A stretch of 64,000 nucleotides of DNA from Candidatus Mediterraneibacter faecavium (GTDB lineage: Bacteria > Bacillota > Clostridia > Lachnospirales > Lachnospiraceae): the NCBI GenBank assembly GCA_019119995.1, contig DWVY01000003.1, positions 1 through 64,000 of the forward strand. Direction: 5' to 3'. The notes beneath the pieces were generated by a model. It worked only from the letters and a program-made list of their open reading frames with translations, was not told the origin of the DNA and made no database searches. The stretch's first letter is position 1; each line of letters opens with the position of its first letter. Positions 48,293 through 54,812 of the stretch are shown here, piece after piece. The position numbers and the translations under genes are program-made.

Positions 48293-48553
48293 ATGAAAGA
48301 ATACAAAGGAAATACAGAGTACAAAGGAAATACAATCGGTGAAAATATCAGGAATCTGCGCATACAGAAAGAGATGAAACAGACTGCCCTTGCACTGGAG
48401 CTGCACATTGGCAGACAGTCTGTCTCCGCCTATGAGCGCGGGGTCACTCTGCCGGATATCTACCTGCTCATCCGGATCGCTGATTATTTTGACGTGACGT
48501 TGGATGAACTTACCGGAAGGAAGAGGGATATTCCCCAAAAAGTCAATTACTAA
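48293..48553 (+). CDS. Small XRE-family helix-turn-helix regulator
   Basis: The 86-residue protein is little more than a HTH_XRE domain (IGENIRNLRIQKEMKQTALALELHIGRQSVSAYERG). The start at 48293 is chosen for GGAG 6 nt upstream. Its N terminus contains an 18-bp tandem duplication (48299-48316 and 48317-48334) giving EYKGNT twice, so the first 13 residues are probably a recent expansion. It is divergent from the other XRE gene. Ligand and targets unknown. Confidence 0.8.
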   Translation: MKEYKGNTEYKGNTIGENIRNLRIQKEMKQTALALELHIGRQSVSAYERGVTLPDIYLLIRIADYFDVTLDELTGRKRDIPQKVNY

Positions 48554-48599
48554 AAAAGGATGCCCTGTAGCGCAGCCTGCCGCAGGACATCCTTTTTTC
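48553..48599. terminator. Bidirectional terminator between XRE gene and lipoprotein gene
   Basis: AAAAAAGGATGcCCTG pairs with CAGGaCATCCTTTTTT. It overlaps the stop region of the plus-strand regulator and serves the converging lipoprotein gene as well. Confidence 0.85.
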
Positions 48600-48616
48600 A
48601 TATCAATGCAGATTAT

Positions 48617-49342
48617 TTATTTGATCTTCGTCCATCGATGGACCGTATCCGTTCCCGGACTCACAAGATCCATCTGTGTATCGTCTTCATTGAGCGTATA
48701 CTCATATTCAAGAGATCCGCCTGATACAACGATCCTGAGGAGAAGGGTGCCTTCCGCATTCTCCACAACACTGTAAGTGCCCTCAGTCGTGCCGCTTTCT
48801 CCTGTGATCTCCATATTTTTGTCTTCGTCAAACTTGTAGGTATTGCCGCTCTCATCCGACCACTCTCCCAGTATCCCCCCGGCACGCTCGTCTGTCATGT
48901 CAAGGAATTCGAGATCAGCCGGCAGAAAATACAGATCCTCACCGCCGTCCAGAGAAGTCAGCCTGATCCCGTATCCTGTCTCATCGGTTGAGATCGCATA
49001 GAGCATTTCGGCATCACCGATCTTCATCTGCAATGTTATATTCTTTTCATCGTCAAATCCGCACTCAAACGTCAGATCCTCTTCATTCTTCTTCCCGGTG
49101 CCGTCAGATTTCAACTCATATATGTCATCTTCCCCCTGAACAGTCCAGGTATTTGAAACCGCCTTCGTCACAGCCTCGCTCGGCGCACTGATCTGACCGC
49201 CCAGTGTGTCCTTCATCTCGTCTGTATAGCTGTCCACTTTCTCTGTCGTGGACTTCCCGGCTTTCTTCTCCTCTGTACATCCAGTCAGTCCCGTTGATCC
49301 GATCACCAACGCAAGGGTCAATAGTAGTATTTTTTTCTTCAT
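48617..49342 (-). CDS. Putative lipoprotein of unknown function
   Basis: The 241-residue product starts with a lipoprotein signal: KKK, a hydrophobic stretch, then LTGC with the lipidated cysteine at residue 22. The mature part is acidic and beta-rich with two similar segments (TWTVQGEDDIYELKSDG near 67 and EWSDESGNTYKFDED near 160) resembling small extracellular repeats of the kind called DUF5640-like lipoproteins, though I cannot assign a family with confidence. The start at 49342 is 9 nt from AGGAG. It is next to tRNA-Leu. Confidence 0.75.
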   Translation of the reverse strand: MKKKILLLTLALVIGSTGLTGCTEEKKAGKSTTEKVDSYTDEMKDTLGGQISAPSEAVTKAVSNTWTVQGEDDIYELKSDGTGKKNEEDLTFECGFDDEKNITLQMKIGDAEMLYAISTDETGYGIRLTSLDGGEDLYFLPADLEFLDMTDERAGGILGEWSDESGNTYKFDEDKNMEITGESGTTEGTYSVVENAEGTLLLRIVVSGGSLEYEYTLNEDDTQMDLVSPGTDTVHRWTKIK

Positions 49343-49369
49343 GATCATCCGCTCCTGCATTTTTAATAA

Positions 49370-49412
49370 AGAAAAAGCCTTGACGTTAACTGTTAACTCA
49401 AGACTTTTTCCC
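49370..49412 (-). terminator. Terminator after tRNA-Leu
   Basis: On the minus strand AGTCTTGAG pairs (with one G-T) with GTCAAGGCT and is followed by TTTTTCTTT, starting 4 nt after the tRNA 3' end. Confidence 0.75.
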
Positions 49413-49415
49413 TAA

Positions 49416-49499
49416 TGCGGAAGATGGGACTTGAACCCACACGACACGAATGTCACAAGATCCTTAGTCTTGCTCGTCTGCCAGTTCCGACACTTCCGC
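49416..49499 (-). tRNA. tRNA-Leu (anticodon AAG)
   Basis: An 84-nt class II tRNA: acceptor GCGGAAG with CTTCCGC and discriminator A; anticodon stem CAAGA/TCTTG around the loop CTAAGGA, giving anticodon AAG (reads CUU); a long variable arm; and the T-arm GTGGGTTCAAGTCCCAT. CCA is not encoded. Leucine identity fits the long variable arm and A73. Confidence 0.93.
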
Positions 49500-49550
49500 A
49501 TCCCATATTCATCGTGGTCTTTCTGATCTCTCGTGCTGACCACAAGTGAT

Positions 49551-49579
49551 ATAATACTATCACAAGCATAAAATGTCAA
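49551..49579 (-). promoter_or_regulatory. Promoter of tRNA-Leu
   Basis: On the minus strand TTGACA (49574-49579) and TATTAT (49551-49556) are separated by 17 nt, 52 nt before the mature tRNA 5' end. Confidence 0.75.
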
Positions 49580-49659
49580 CTAAAATCCATAAAAAAAATA
49601 AAGTTCGAAAATTGTTCTGTTTTTTCAGAAAATACCGAAAATTCCAACAACTGGTTTTC

Positions 49660-49797
49660 GCGGGCTTTCGCCCCAGCCATGTCAGTTCGATTCCGCTTCG
49701 CTCCATCTCACTGCGGGCTTTCGCCCTATACAGGAAAAGAGTGGCGGTTGGTTTTGTGCGAGCACAACCAACCGCCACTCTTTTCCTGTGCATGGCT
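49660..49797 (-). repeat. Element C: hairpin cluster after trpB2
   Basis: Starting 12 nt after the trpB2 stop codon, the element has outer repeats CATGGCT/AGCCATG (49791-49797 with 49675-49681) and a near-perfect 28-bp hairpin (49730-49789). The hairpin tip TGTGCGAGCACA resembles the tip of B2. Two identical copies of GCGGGCTTTCGCCC (49660-49673 and 49713-49726) are each a mini-hairpin. The arrangement of a long hairpin plus small hairpins resembles family B. Confidence 0.7.
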
Positions 49798-49809
49798 CAA
49801 TGCTTATCG

Positions 49810-51180
49810 TCACATCTTCGGAATACCGGCGAATCCGGCCTGGAGGTCTTCATCTGTCGGGATGTAGTCTGTCATTTCACCGTTATTGTATTTCTCATAT
49901 GCGTACATATCAAAGTAGCCTGTGCCTGTAAGGCCGAAGAGGATCGTCTTCTCTTCTCCTGTCTCTTTGCACTTCATCGCCTCGTCGATCGCAACGCGGA
50001 TCGCGTGGCTGCTCTCCGGTGCAGGAAGGATGCCTTCCACTCTTGCAAACTGCTCTGCCGCCTCGAATACAGAAGTCTGCTCTACTGAACGGGCTTCCAT
50101 ATATCCGTCGGCATAGAGCTGTGACAGAGTAGAACTCATGCCGTGGTATCTCAGTCCTCCCGCATGGTTCGCTGACGGGATGAATCCGCTTCCGAGCGTA
50201 TACATCTTCGCCAACGGGCATACCATTCCGGTATCGCAGTAATCATATGCGTACACGCCTCTTGTCAGGCTCGGGCAGGACGCCGGCTCTACCGCGATAA
50301 ACTGATAATCAGCCTCTCCGCGGAGCTTCTCTCCCATAAACGGAGAGATCAGGCCGCCCAGATTGGAGCCGCCGCCGGCACAGCCGATAATGATATCCGG
50401 CTTGATACCGTACTTATCCATCGCGATCTTTGTCTCCACTCCTATGATCGACTGATGCAGGAGCACTTGATTGAGCACACTTCCGAGCACATATCTGTAA
50501 CCCTCTGTATGCGTCGCCACCTCGACCGCTTCGGAGATCGCGCAGCCAAGACTTCCTGTTGTCCCCGGATGCTCGGCAAGGATCTTTCTTCCCACCTCGG
50601 TCATCTCGGACGGGGACGGAGTCACGCTTGCACCGTATGTCCGCATCACCTCGCGGCGGAACGGTTTCTGCTCGTAGGAACATTTCACCATGAACACTTT
50701 GCAGTCCAGATCAAGGTATGCGCACGCCATAGAAAGTGCGGTTCCCCACTGGCCTGCTCCCGTCTCTGTCGTAACGCCTTTGAGCCCCTGCTCTTTTGCA
50801 TAGTAAGCCTGTGCGATCGCTGAATTGAGCTTGTGGCTTCCGGATGTATTATTCCCTTCGAATTTATAGTAGATCTTCGCCGGTGTCTGAAGCTTCTCCT
50901 CAAGGCAGTAAGCCCTGACAAGCGGCGCCGGTCGGTACATCTTATAGAAATCACGGATCTTCTCCGGGATCTCGATATACCGGTTGTCATTATCCAGCTC
51001 CTGCTTCACCAGTTCTTCGCAGAACACAACGCCCAGTTCTTCCGCCGTCATCGGCTTTAAGGTAGCCGGATTGAGGAGCGGCGCCGGTTTATTCTTCATA
51101 TCCGCGCGGACGTTGTACCAGTCTTTCGGCATCTCGCTCTCTTCAAGGTAGATTTTGTAAGGGATCTTCTTTTCGCTCAT
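49810..51180 (-). CDS. trpB2: Tryptophan synthase beta-like protein TrpB2
   Basis: The 456-residue PLP enzyme belongs to the TrpB2 group, longer than ordinary TrpB (about 400) and usually not paired with TrpA. The PLP lysine lies in NTSGSHKLNSAIAQ near residue 117 and the phosphate-binding loop is GCAGGGSNLGGL. It would make tryptophan from serine and indole. AAAGGAG precedes the ATG at 51180. The gene lies alone behind a T-box with a UGG specifier, so control by tRNA-Trp charging is strongly suggested. No trpA or other trp gene is nearby. Confidence 0.93.
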   Translation of the reverse strand: MSEKKIPYKIYLEESEMPKDWYNVRADMKNKPAPLLNPATLKPMTAEELGVVFCEELVKQELDNDNRYIEIPEKIRDFYKMYRPAPLVRAYCLEEKLQTPAKIYYKFEGNNTSGSHKLNSAIAQAYYAKEQGLKGVTTETGAGQWGTALSMACAYLDLDCKVFMVKCSYEQKPFRREVMRTYGASVTPSPSEMTEVGRKILAEHPGTTGSLGCAISEAVEVATHTEGYRYVLGSVLNQVLLHQSIIGVETKIAMDKYGIKPDIIIGCAGGGSNLGGLISPFMGEKLRGEADYQFIAVEPASCPSLTRGVYAYDYCDTGMVCPLAKMYTLGSGFIPSANHAGGLRYHGMSSTLSQLYADGYMEARSVEQTSVFEAAEQFARVEGILPAPESSHAIRVAIDEAMKCKETGEEKTILFGLTGTGYFDMYAYEKYNNGEMTDYIPTDEDLQAGFAGIPKM

Positions 51181-51269
51181 TTTTGTTCTCCTTTCAGACA
51201 TTACTTTTCGGGACTTAAGTCTCCTGCCCGTCGATTTTGGTTCTGCCGGGAAGTCTAAGGACTTCCCTG

Positions 51270-51602
51270 ACAAAACAAAAAACTCTCGTCCCATACAATT
51301 TAAACTATTGCAGGGACAAGAGTTGATATACATTTTATAACTCCTGCGGTGCCACCCGGCTTGATGCTTTCTTTCTGCATCCACTCATCGCATACTGTCA
51401 TATGCTGCTTTTCTTAACGAAGTCACATTCTCCGTCTCGCCTACTCGCCTGCTGCAAAAGTGCAGATCATATCATCTTCTCAGCAGCATGCTTTCAGTTC
51501 GCCCTCAGAAGCCCATTCGCTCCACGTCCGTCTGCCGCTTTCCACCAACTGCGGCTCTCTGTGAGACGTTCCTTGAAGTTACTTGCTCTTCCTCATCGGT
51601 TT
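51270..51602 (-). promoter_or_regulatory. T-box riboswitch, tryptophan specifier
   Basis: On the minus strand the leader has Stem I with AGAGAG and GTTGGTGGAAAGCGGC, a specifier loop reading GAA-TGG-GCTTCTGAG (TGG at 51513-51515), the T-box motif GGGTGGCACCGC (51346-51357), and a terminator AACTCTTGTCCC/GGGACGAGAGTT followed by TTTTGTTTTG. Uncharged tRNA-Trp should favour the antiterminator. A consensus promoter precedes it. TGG fits the tryptophan gene downstream. Confidence 0.93.
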
Positions 51603-51608
51603 AAAGTG

Positions 51609-51637
51609 ACTTTACCACGTCACAGCATGGATGTCAA
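51609..51637 (-). promoter_or_regulatory. Promoter of trpB2 T-box transcript
   Basis: On the minus strand TTGACA (51632-51637) and TAAAGT (51609-51614) are separated by 17 nt, directly upstream of T-box Stem I. Confidence 0.75.
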
Positions 51638-51708
51638 CCATAAAATGTCGTTTGCCCGTCGTTGTTTGTCCGTCCCCAAAATTCTGCTTGTTTGCCTGTT
51701 CCGATCGA

Positions 51709-52728
51709 TCAGTACCTGTTATGCACTTTTTCTGCGAAACACATAAAATCTTTCAGCTCGATAAATCTTCCGTCATCCAGTATCGCTTTCCCGCTCATCT
51801 TCCCGAATACCTGGTGCTGGTCTGAAGACACCAGAAAAGCCGACATACCTGCCGCACGGTCCAGCACCGGCTCGAATTCCATCTCAAACCGTCCGTCGCT
51901 CGAGCTGAAACGCCACGGCTTCATATAGTCGTCCTCGGGTATGTGGAAGGTCACATCGTCCAGTTTGTGGCCTCTTCCGTCATAAAAGAGGATATTCTCC
52001 GTCGCCGCCGAAGTGTCGCCGAATCCGTACCCGATATTAAATCCGAATGCTTTTCCTCCTACCGTGCCGTTTCCCGACCCCCAGTACCATGTATTGTCAT
52101 AGGTCCAGACGCCTCTCCCCCAGTCGAGCGTACCATAATCCTTATCCGGGCTGAACCAGTAAGTGATGTCGTCGAAAGACATGTATCCCTCCGCCGGCAT
52201 GCAGTTGATCTTCTGATTATAATAAAAAGCTTTCTTCCCATTCCATGGAGTCGCGATCGTCATGGTATCCATATCCGGCTGCTCCAGAGCGATCTCACAG
52301 TAGAACGGCTTTCCCTGATAAAATTCTTTAAAATCACAGGAGATCATACGCCTCCCCGAGTCCACGCGGAATTCCAACCGCATCCTTTTATCCCTGTAGA
52401 CAATATCTCCCTTTGACGAGGAGGACGGCATCTTCATCTTTCCCATGGGGAACGGACTAAGGATCGTCTCTGTATGCTCCCATCTCTCTTTCAAGTTCAG
52501 AAGAGAGACCGACTGAAGCCCGATATATCCGTCGTCGGACAAAGTGAAAGCCGCCGCATAGTCCTCGTTCATCACCAGATAATAGTCCCATTCCTTGATC
52601 CGAAAAGCCGGGGACTGGATCTTCTTCCTGTCATACTGCCACACCTGCCGGCGCGCCCATCCCGGTTCCGCGATCCTTCCATCCTCTCCGAGAAGCGGCT
52701 GTTCTTTTGTCACTTCATGATTTCTCAT
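51709..52728 (-). CDS. DUF2804 domain protein
   Basis: The 339-residue protein matches the DUF2804 family across its length; it is rich in Trp, Tyr and Gly and appears beta-rich and soluble, with blocks TYWFSPDKDYGTLDWGRGV and WYWGSGNG. Function is unknown. The ATG at 52728 is preferred, with GGGGTG 8 nt upstream; a GTG three codons earlier is possible. It lies downstream of the rplT operon after a hairpin-rich gap and upstream of the T-box. Confidence 0.85.
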   Translation of the reverse strand: MRNHEVTKEQPLLGEDGRIAEPGWARRQVWQYDRKKIQSPAFRIKEWDYYLVMNEDYAAAFTLSDDGYIGLQSVSLLNLKERWEHTETILSPFPMGKMKMPSSSSKGDIVYRDKRMRLEFRVDSGRRMISCDFKEFYQGKPFYCEIALEQPDMDTMTIATPWNGKKAFYYNQKINCMPAEGYMSFDDITYWFSPDKDYGTLDWGRGVWTYDNTWYWGSGNGTVGGKAFGFNIGYGFGDTSAATENILFYDGRGHKLDDVTFHIPEDDYMKPWRFSSSDGRFEMEFEPVLDRAAGMSAFLVSSDQHQVFGKMSGKAILDDGRFIELKDFMCFAEKVHNRY

Positions 52729-52823
52729 ATCTGTCACACCCCATTTCCGGCGAAATGCTAAATGCTGCTTTCACCGCAGTTTATTCTTCCCTCAGCATAG
52801 GGATAATCCTGCAAAAATTCCCC

Positions 52824-52956
52824 GATCGGATAAGGGAGGATTCCCCTATCCGATCACCGCGATACCGCGCTCATCTCGCTGCATCGCCGCTCGATGACCG
52901 TTGCCCGTCGGATGCCCGCTCGTGCAAGCACGGCGGTCGCCCTCCGGGCGTATCGC
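52824..52956. repeat. Element E: hairpin cluster between rplT and the DUF2804 gene
   Basis: A 9-bp stem GATCGGATA/TATCCGATC (52824-52832 with 52847-52855) extends inward to AGGGA/TCCC. Next to it, GCGATAC (52859-52865) pairs with GTATCGC (52950-52956) and encloses smaller hairpins, including CGTGCAAGCACG. The layout recalls elements B and C but the sequence is different. Confidence 0.55.
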
Positions 52957-52958
52957 AC

Positions 52959-52999
52959 AAAAAAAGAAGAGCCCGAATCCCAACCGGGACCGGGCTTCT
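52959..52999 (-). terminator. Terminator of infC-rpmI-rplT
   Basis: On the minus strand AGAAGCCCGG pairs with CCGGGCTCTTCT-like sequence (one bulge) and is followed by TTTTTTT, about 13 nt after the rplT stop. Confidence 0.85.
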
Positions 53000-53011
53000 G
53001 CCTTTATTCTA

Positions 53012-53368
53012 CTACGCTACTTTCTCTTTTGCAAGTGCTGCCAGTGTTGCAAATGCTTCTCTGTCATTTACAGCCAGCTCAGCCAGCATCTTTCTGTTCA
53101 TATCAACGTTCGCCAGCTTCAGGCCGTGCATGAACTTGCTGTAGGACAGACCGTTCATTCTTGCCGCTGCATTGATACGTGCGATCCAGAGCTGTCTCAT
53201 CTGACGCTTGCGCTGCTTTCTTCCTGCATATGCGGAAGTAAGAGCTCTCATGACAGACTGTTTTGCCACTCTGTACTGTTTGGAGCGCGCTCCTCTGTAT
53301 CCTTTTGCCAGTTTCAGTGTTCTGTTATGTTTCTTCTTAGCGTTCATTCCGCCTTTGATCCTTGCCAT
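53012..53368 (-). CDS. rplT: Ribosomal protein L20
   Basis: The 118-residue basic 50S protein is full length: [26 protein letters not shown]-type N terminus (shown in two parts, [12 protein letters not shown] and [13 protein letters not shown]) and the globular C-terminal half with [19 protein letters not shown]. In Firmicutes L20 represses its own operon by binding the infC leader. It is the last gene of infC-rpmI-rplT. Confidence 0.98.
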   Translation of the reverse strand: MARIKGGMNAKKKHNRTLKLAKGYRGARSKQYRVAKQSVMRALTSAYAGRKQRKRQMRQLWIARINAAARMNGLSYSKFMHGLKLANVDMNRKMLAELAVNDREAFATLAALAKEKVA

Positions 53369-53457
53369 TTCTTAATCCTCCTATTTCATTTAAAACAGTG
53401 TGTCTGTAATCATGTCCTTTACGTTCAGATCTGCTATCTGCAAAGCCGAACCGCAAT

Positions 53458-53655
53458 TTACAGATACGGAAGAACTTTCTTCATGTTCTTTACGTTTGTT
53501 GCATCTGTGATCGTAGACTGTCTGAGATTTCTTTTTCTCTTTGTAGACTTCTTCGTTAAGATATGGCTCTTGTAAGCTTTATTCCTTTTCAGTTTACCTG
53601 TACCTGTCAGTTTGAAGCGCTTTGCTGCTGCTCTGTTTGTTTTGATCTTTGGCAT
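53458..53655 (-). CDS. rpmI: Ribosomal protein L35
   Basis: The 65-residue very basic 50S protein starts [20 protein letters not shown] and ends with KKVLPYL, both typical. AAAGGAGGAAATTATC lies before the ATG. It is the middle gene of the infC-rpmI-rplT operon. Confidence 0.98.
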   Translation of the reverse strand: MPKIKTNRAAAKRFKLTGTGKLKRNKAYKSHILTKKSTKRKRNLRQSTITDATNVKNMKKVLPYL

Positions 53656-53711
53656 GATAATTTCCTCCTTTATTGTGCTGCCTGCCGGACTTCATCCCGG
53701 ACATATCAAAT

Positions 53712-54218
53712 TTAACGTTTTTCAGTTAAAACCATGCTCATCGCTCTTCCTTCCATCTTGGCCGGTTTCTCAACGACCGCAATGTCCGCAAGAGTCTCTG
53801 CGAAATCATCGAGGATGTGCCTGCTCTGCTGAACATGAGCCATCTCTCTTCCGCGGAAACGAAGCGTGACCTTCACCTTATTTCCTTTGGAGATAAACTT
53901 CTTCGCGTTGTTTATCTTCGTGTTCAGGTCATTGGTGTCGATGTTCGGTGACAGACGGACCTCTTTGATCTCGACCGTCTTCTGCTTCTTCCTCGCCTCT
54001 TTTTCTTTCCTCGTCTGCTCGTACTTGTACTTGCCGTAGTCGATGATCTTGCAGACCGGCGGTTTCGCCATAGGCGCGACCTTCACCAGATCGAGTTCTG
54101 CTTCCTGTGCGATTTTAAAAGCCTCCCGGGCTGACATGATACCTAACTGCTCTCCATTCTCGCCGATCAGCCGTACTTCTCTGTCCCTGATCTGCTCGTT
54201 AATCATTAAATCGCTAAT
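53712..54218 (-). CDS. infC: Translation initiation factor IF-3 (AUU start codon)
   Basis: The 168-residue factor has the N-terminal domain (INEQIRDREVRLIGENGEQLG), a helical linker and the C-terminal domain (SPNIDTNDLNTKINNAKKF). The start is placed at the ATT at 54218: GGAGG lies 9 nt upstream and the frame reads ISDLMINEQIR. The first ATG (54206) is four codons later and 21 nt from the GGAGG, too far. A rare AUU start is a known IF-3 autoregulation device. L35 and L20 follow. Confidence 0.93.
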   Translation of the reverse strand: MSDLMINEQIRDREVRLIGENGEQLGIMSAREAFKIAQEAELDLVKVAPMAKPPVCKIIDYGKYKYEQTRKEKEARKKQKTVEIKEVRLSPNIDTNDLNTKINNAKKFISKGNKVKVTLRFRGREMAHVQQSRHILDDFAETLADIAVVEKPAKMEGRAMSMVLTEKR

Positions 54219-54413
54219 TGTCGTATACCTCCGTCACATGAATTCCTTCAGGTTTCCTATGCGAAAACACAAAAAAACGAGTGAATATCATATCCACCCG
54301 ACAATCAATAAAACGTCCCGGATCCCGGAACCGCTGCATCAATATCAGACCAATAGTCACCCGATCGTGCTATGGTGAGAGTGGATACTCTACTTTGTTT
54401 TTTGCTTCACGCA
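54219..54413 (-). promoter_or_regulatory. infC leader with attenuator, probable L20-type leader
   Basis: The approximately 195-nt leader contains a small terminator: on the minus strand GTGGATA pairs with TATTCAC and is followed by TCGTTTTTTT (54271-54297). The GTGGATA arm can pair instead with GTATCCAC farther upstream (about 54381-54388), giving a mutually exclusive antiterminator. This is the expected behaviour of the Firmicutes L20 leader, though I identify it by position and structure, not by a model search. Confidence 0.65.
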
Positions 54414-54419
54414 GTGTCT

Positions 54420-54448
54420 AATTTACCATACCTGTTCCGCTTTGTCAA
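54420..54448 (-). promoter_or_regulatory. Promoter of infC-rpmI-rplT
   Basis: On the minus strand TTGACA (54443-54448) and TAAATT (54420-54425) are separated by 17 nt. Confidence 0.65.
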
Positions 54449-54477
54449 CTCTATAAAATTATTTTCCTGCAAAACTT

Positions 54478-54641
54478 GTAACAGTTCAGCCCGCGCCATT
54501 CGTAAAACCGCACTTCGTGCTTATTGCGGCTGCCGCCGCTGTTTTACTCATTGACAGGCGCTCATCTCATCTGAATGTCAGTGAACGGATTCTTATGCGA
54601 GCATAAATCCGTTCACTGACATCAGATGGCTGAACTGTTAC
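54478..54641. repeat. Family B palindromic element, copy B2 (infC promoter / SNF gene gap)
   Basis: A 164-bp element with perfect 14-bp terminal inverted repeats GTAACAGTTCAGCC and GGCTGAACTGTTAC. The left half has a stem GTAAAAC/GTTTTAC (54502-54508 with 54541-54547) enclosing GCAC-TTC-GTGC and GCGG-CTG-CCGC. The right half is one long hairpin (54568-54628) with the tip ATGCGAGCAT. The left-half stem has the same span (46 nt) as in B1 with two compensatory pair changes. Confidence 0.85.
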
Positions 54642-54812
54642 CAAAACTTTATTCCAACTTTATTCCGCACTTCATTCCATGCTATAATACTGCTGTTGCA
54701 GCTCCTGTATCCGGGCTGCCGCAAGCAGCGGAAACATCGGGAACGGTGGAAAAACAGCGAAAACAGCAGAAGCAATAAAAATAACAGAAATAACAGGAAA
54801 GAGAGATCATCT

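Noticed and set aside
54696-54812. Earlier start of the SNF transporter giving a Lys/Arg/Asn-rich N terminus.
   Set aside because: The segment overlaps the promoter region and is unlike the family; a better-placed start exists at 54813.
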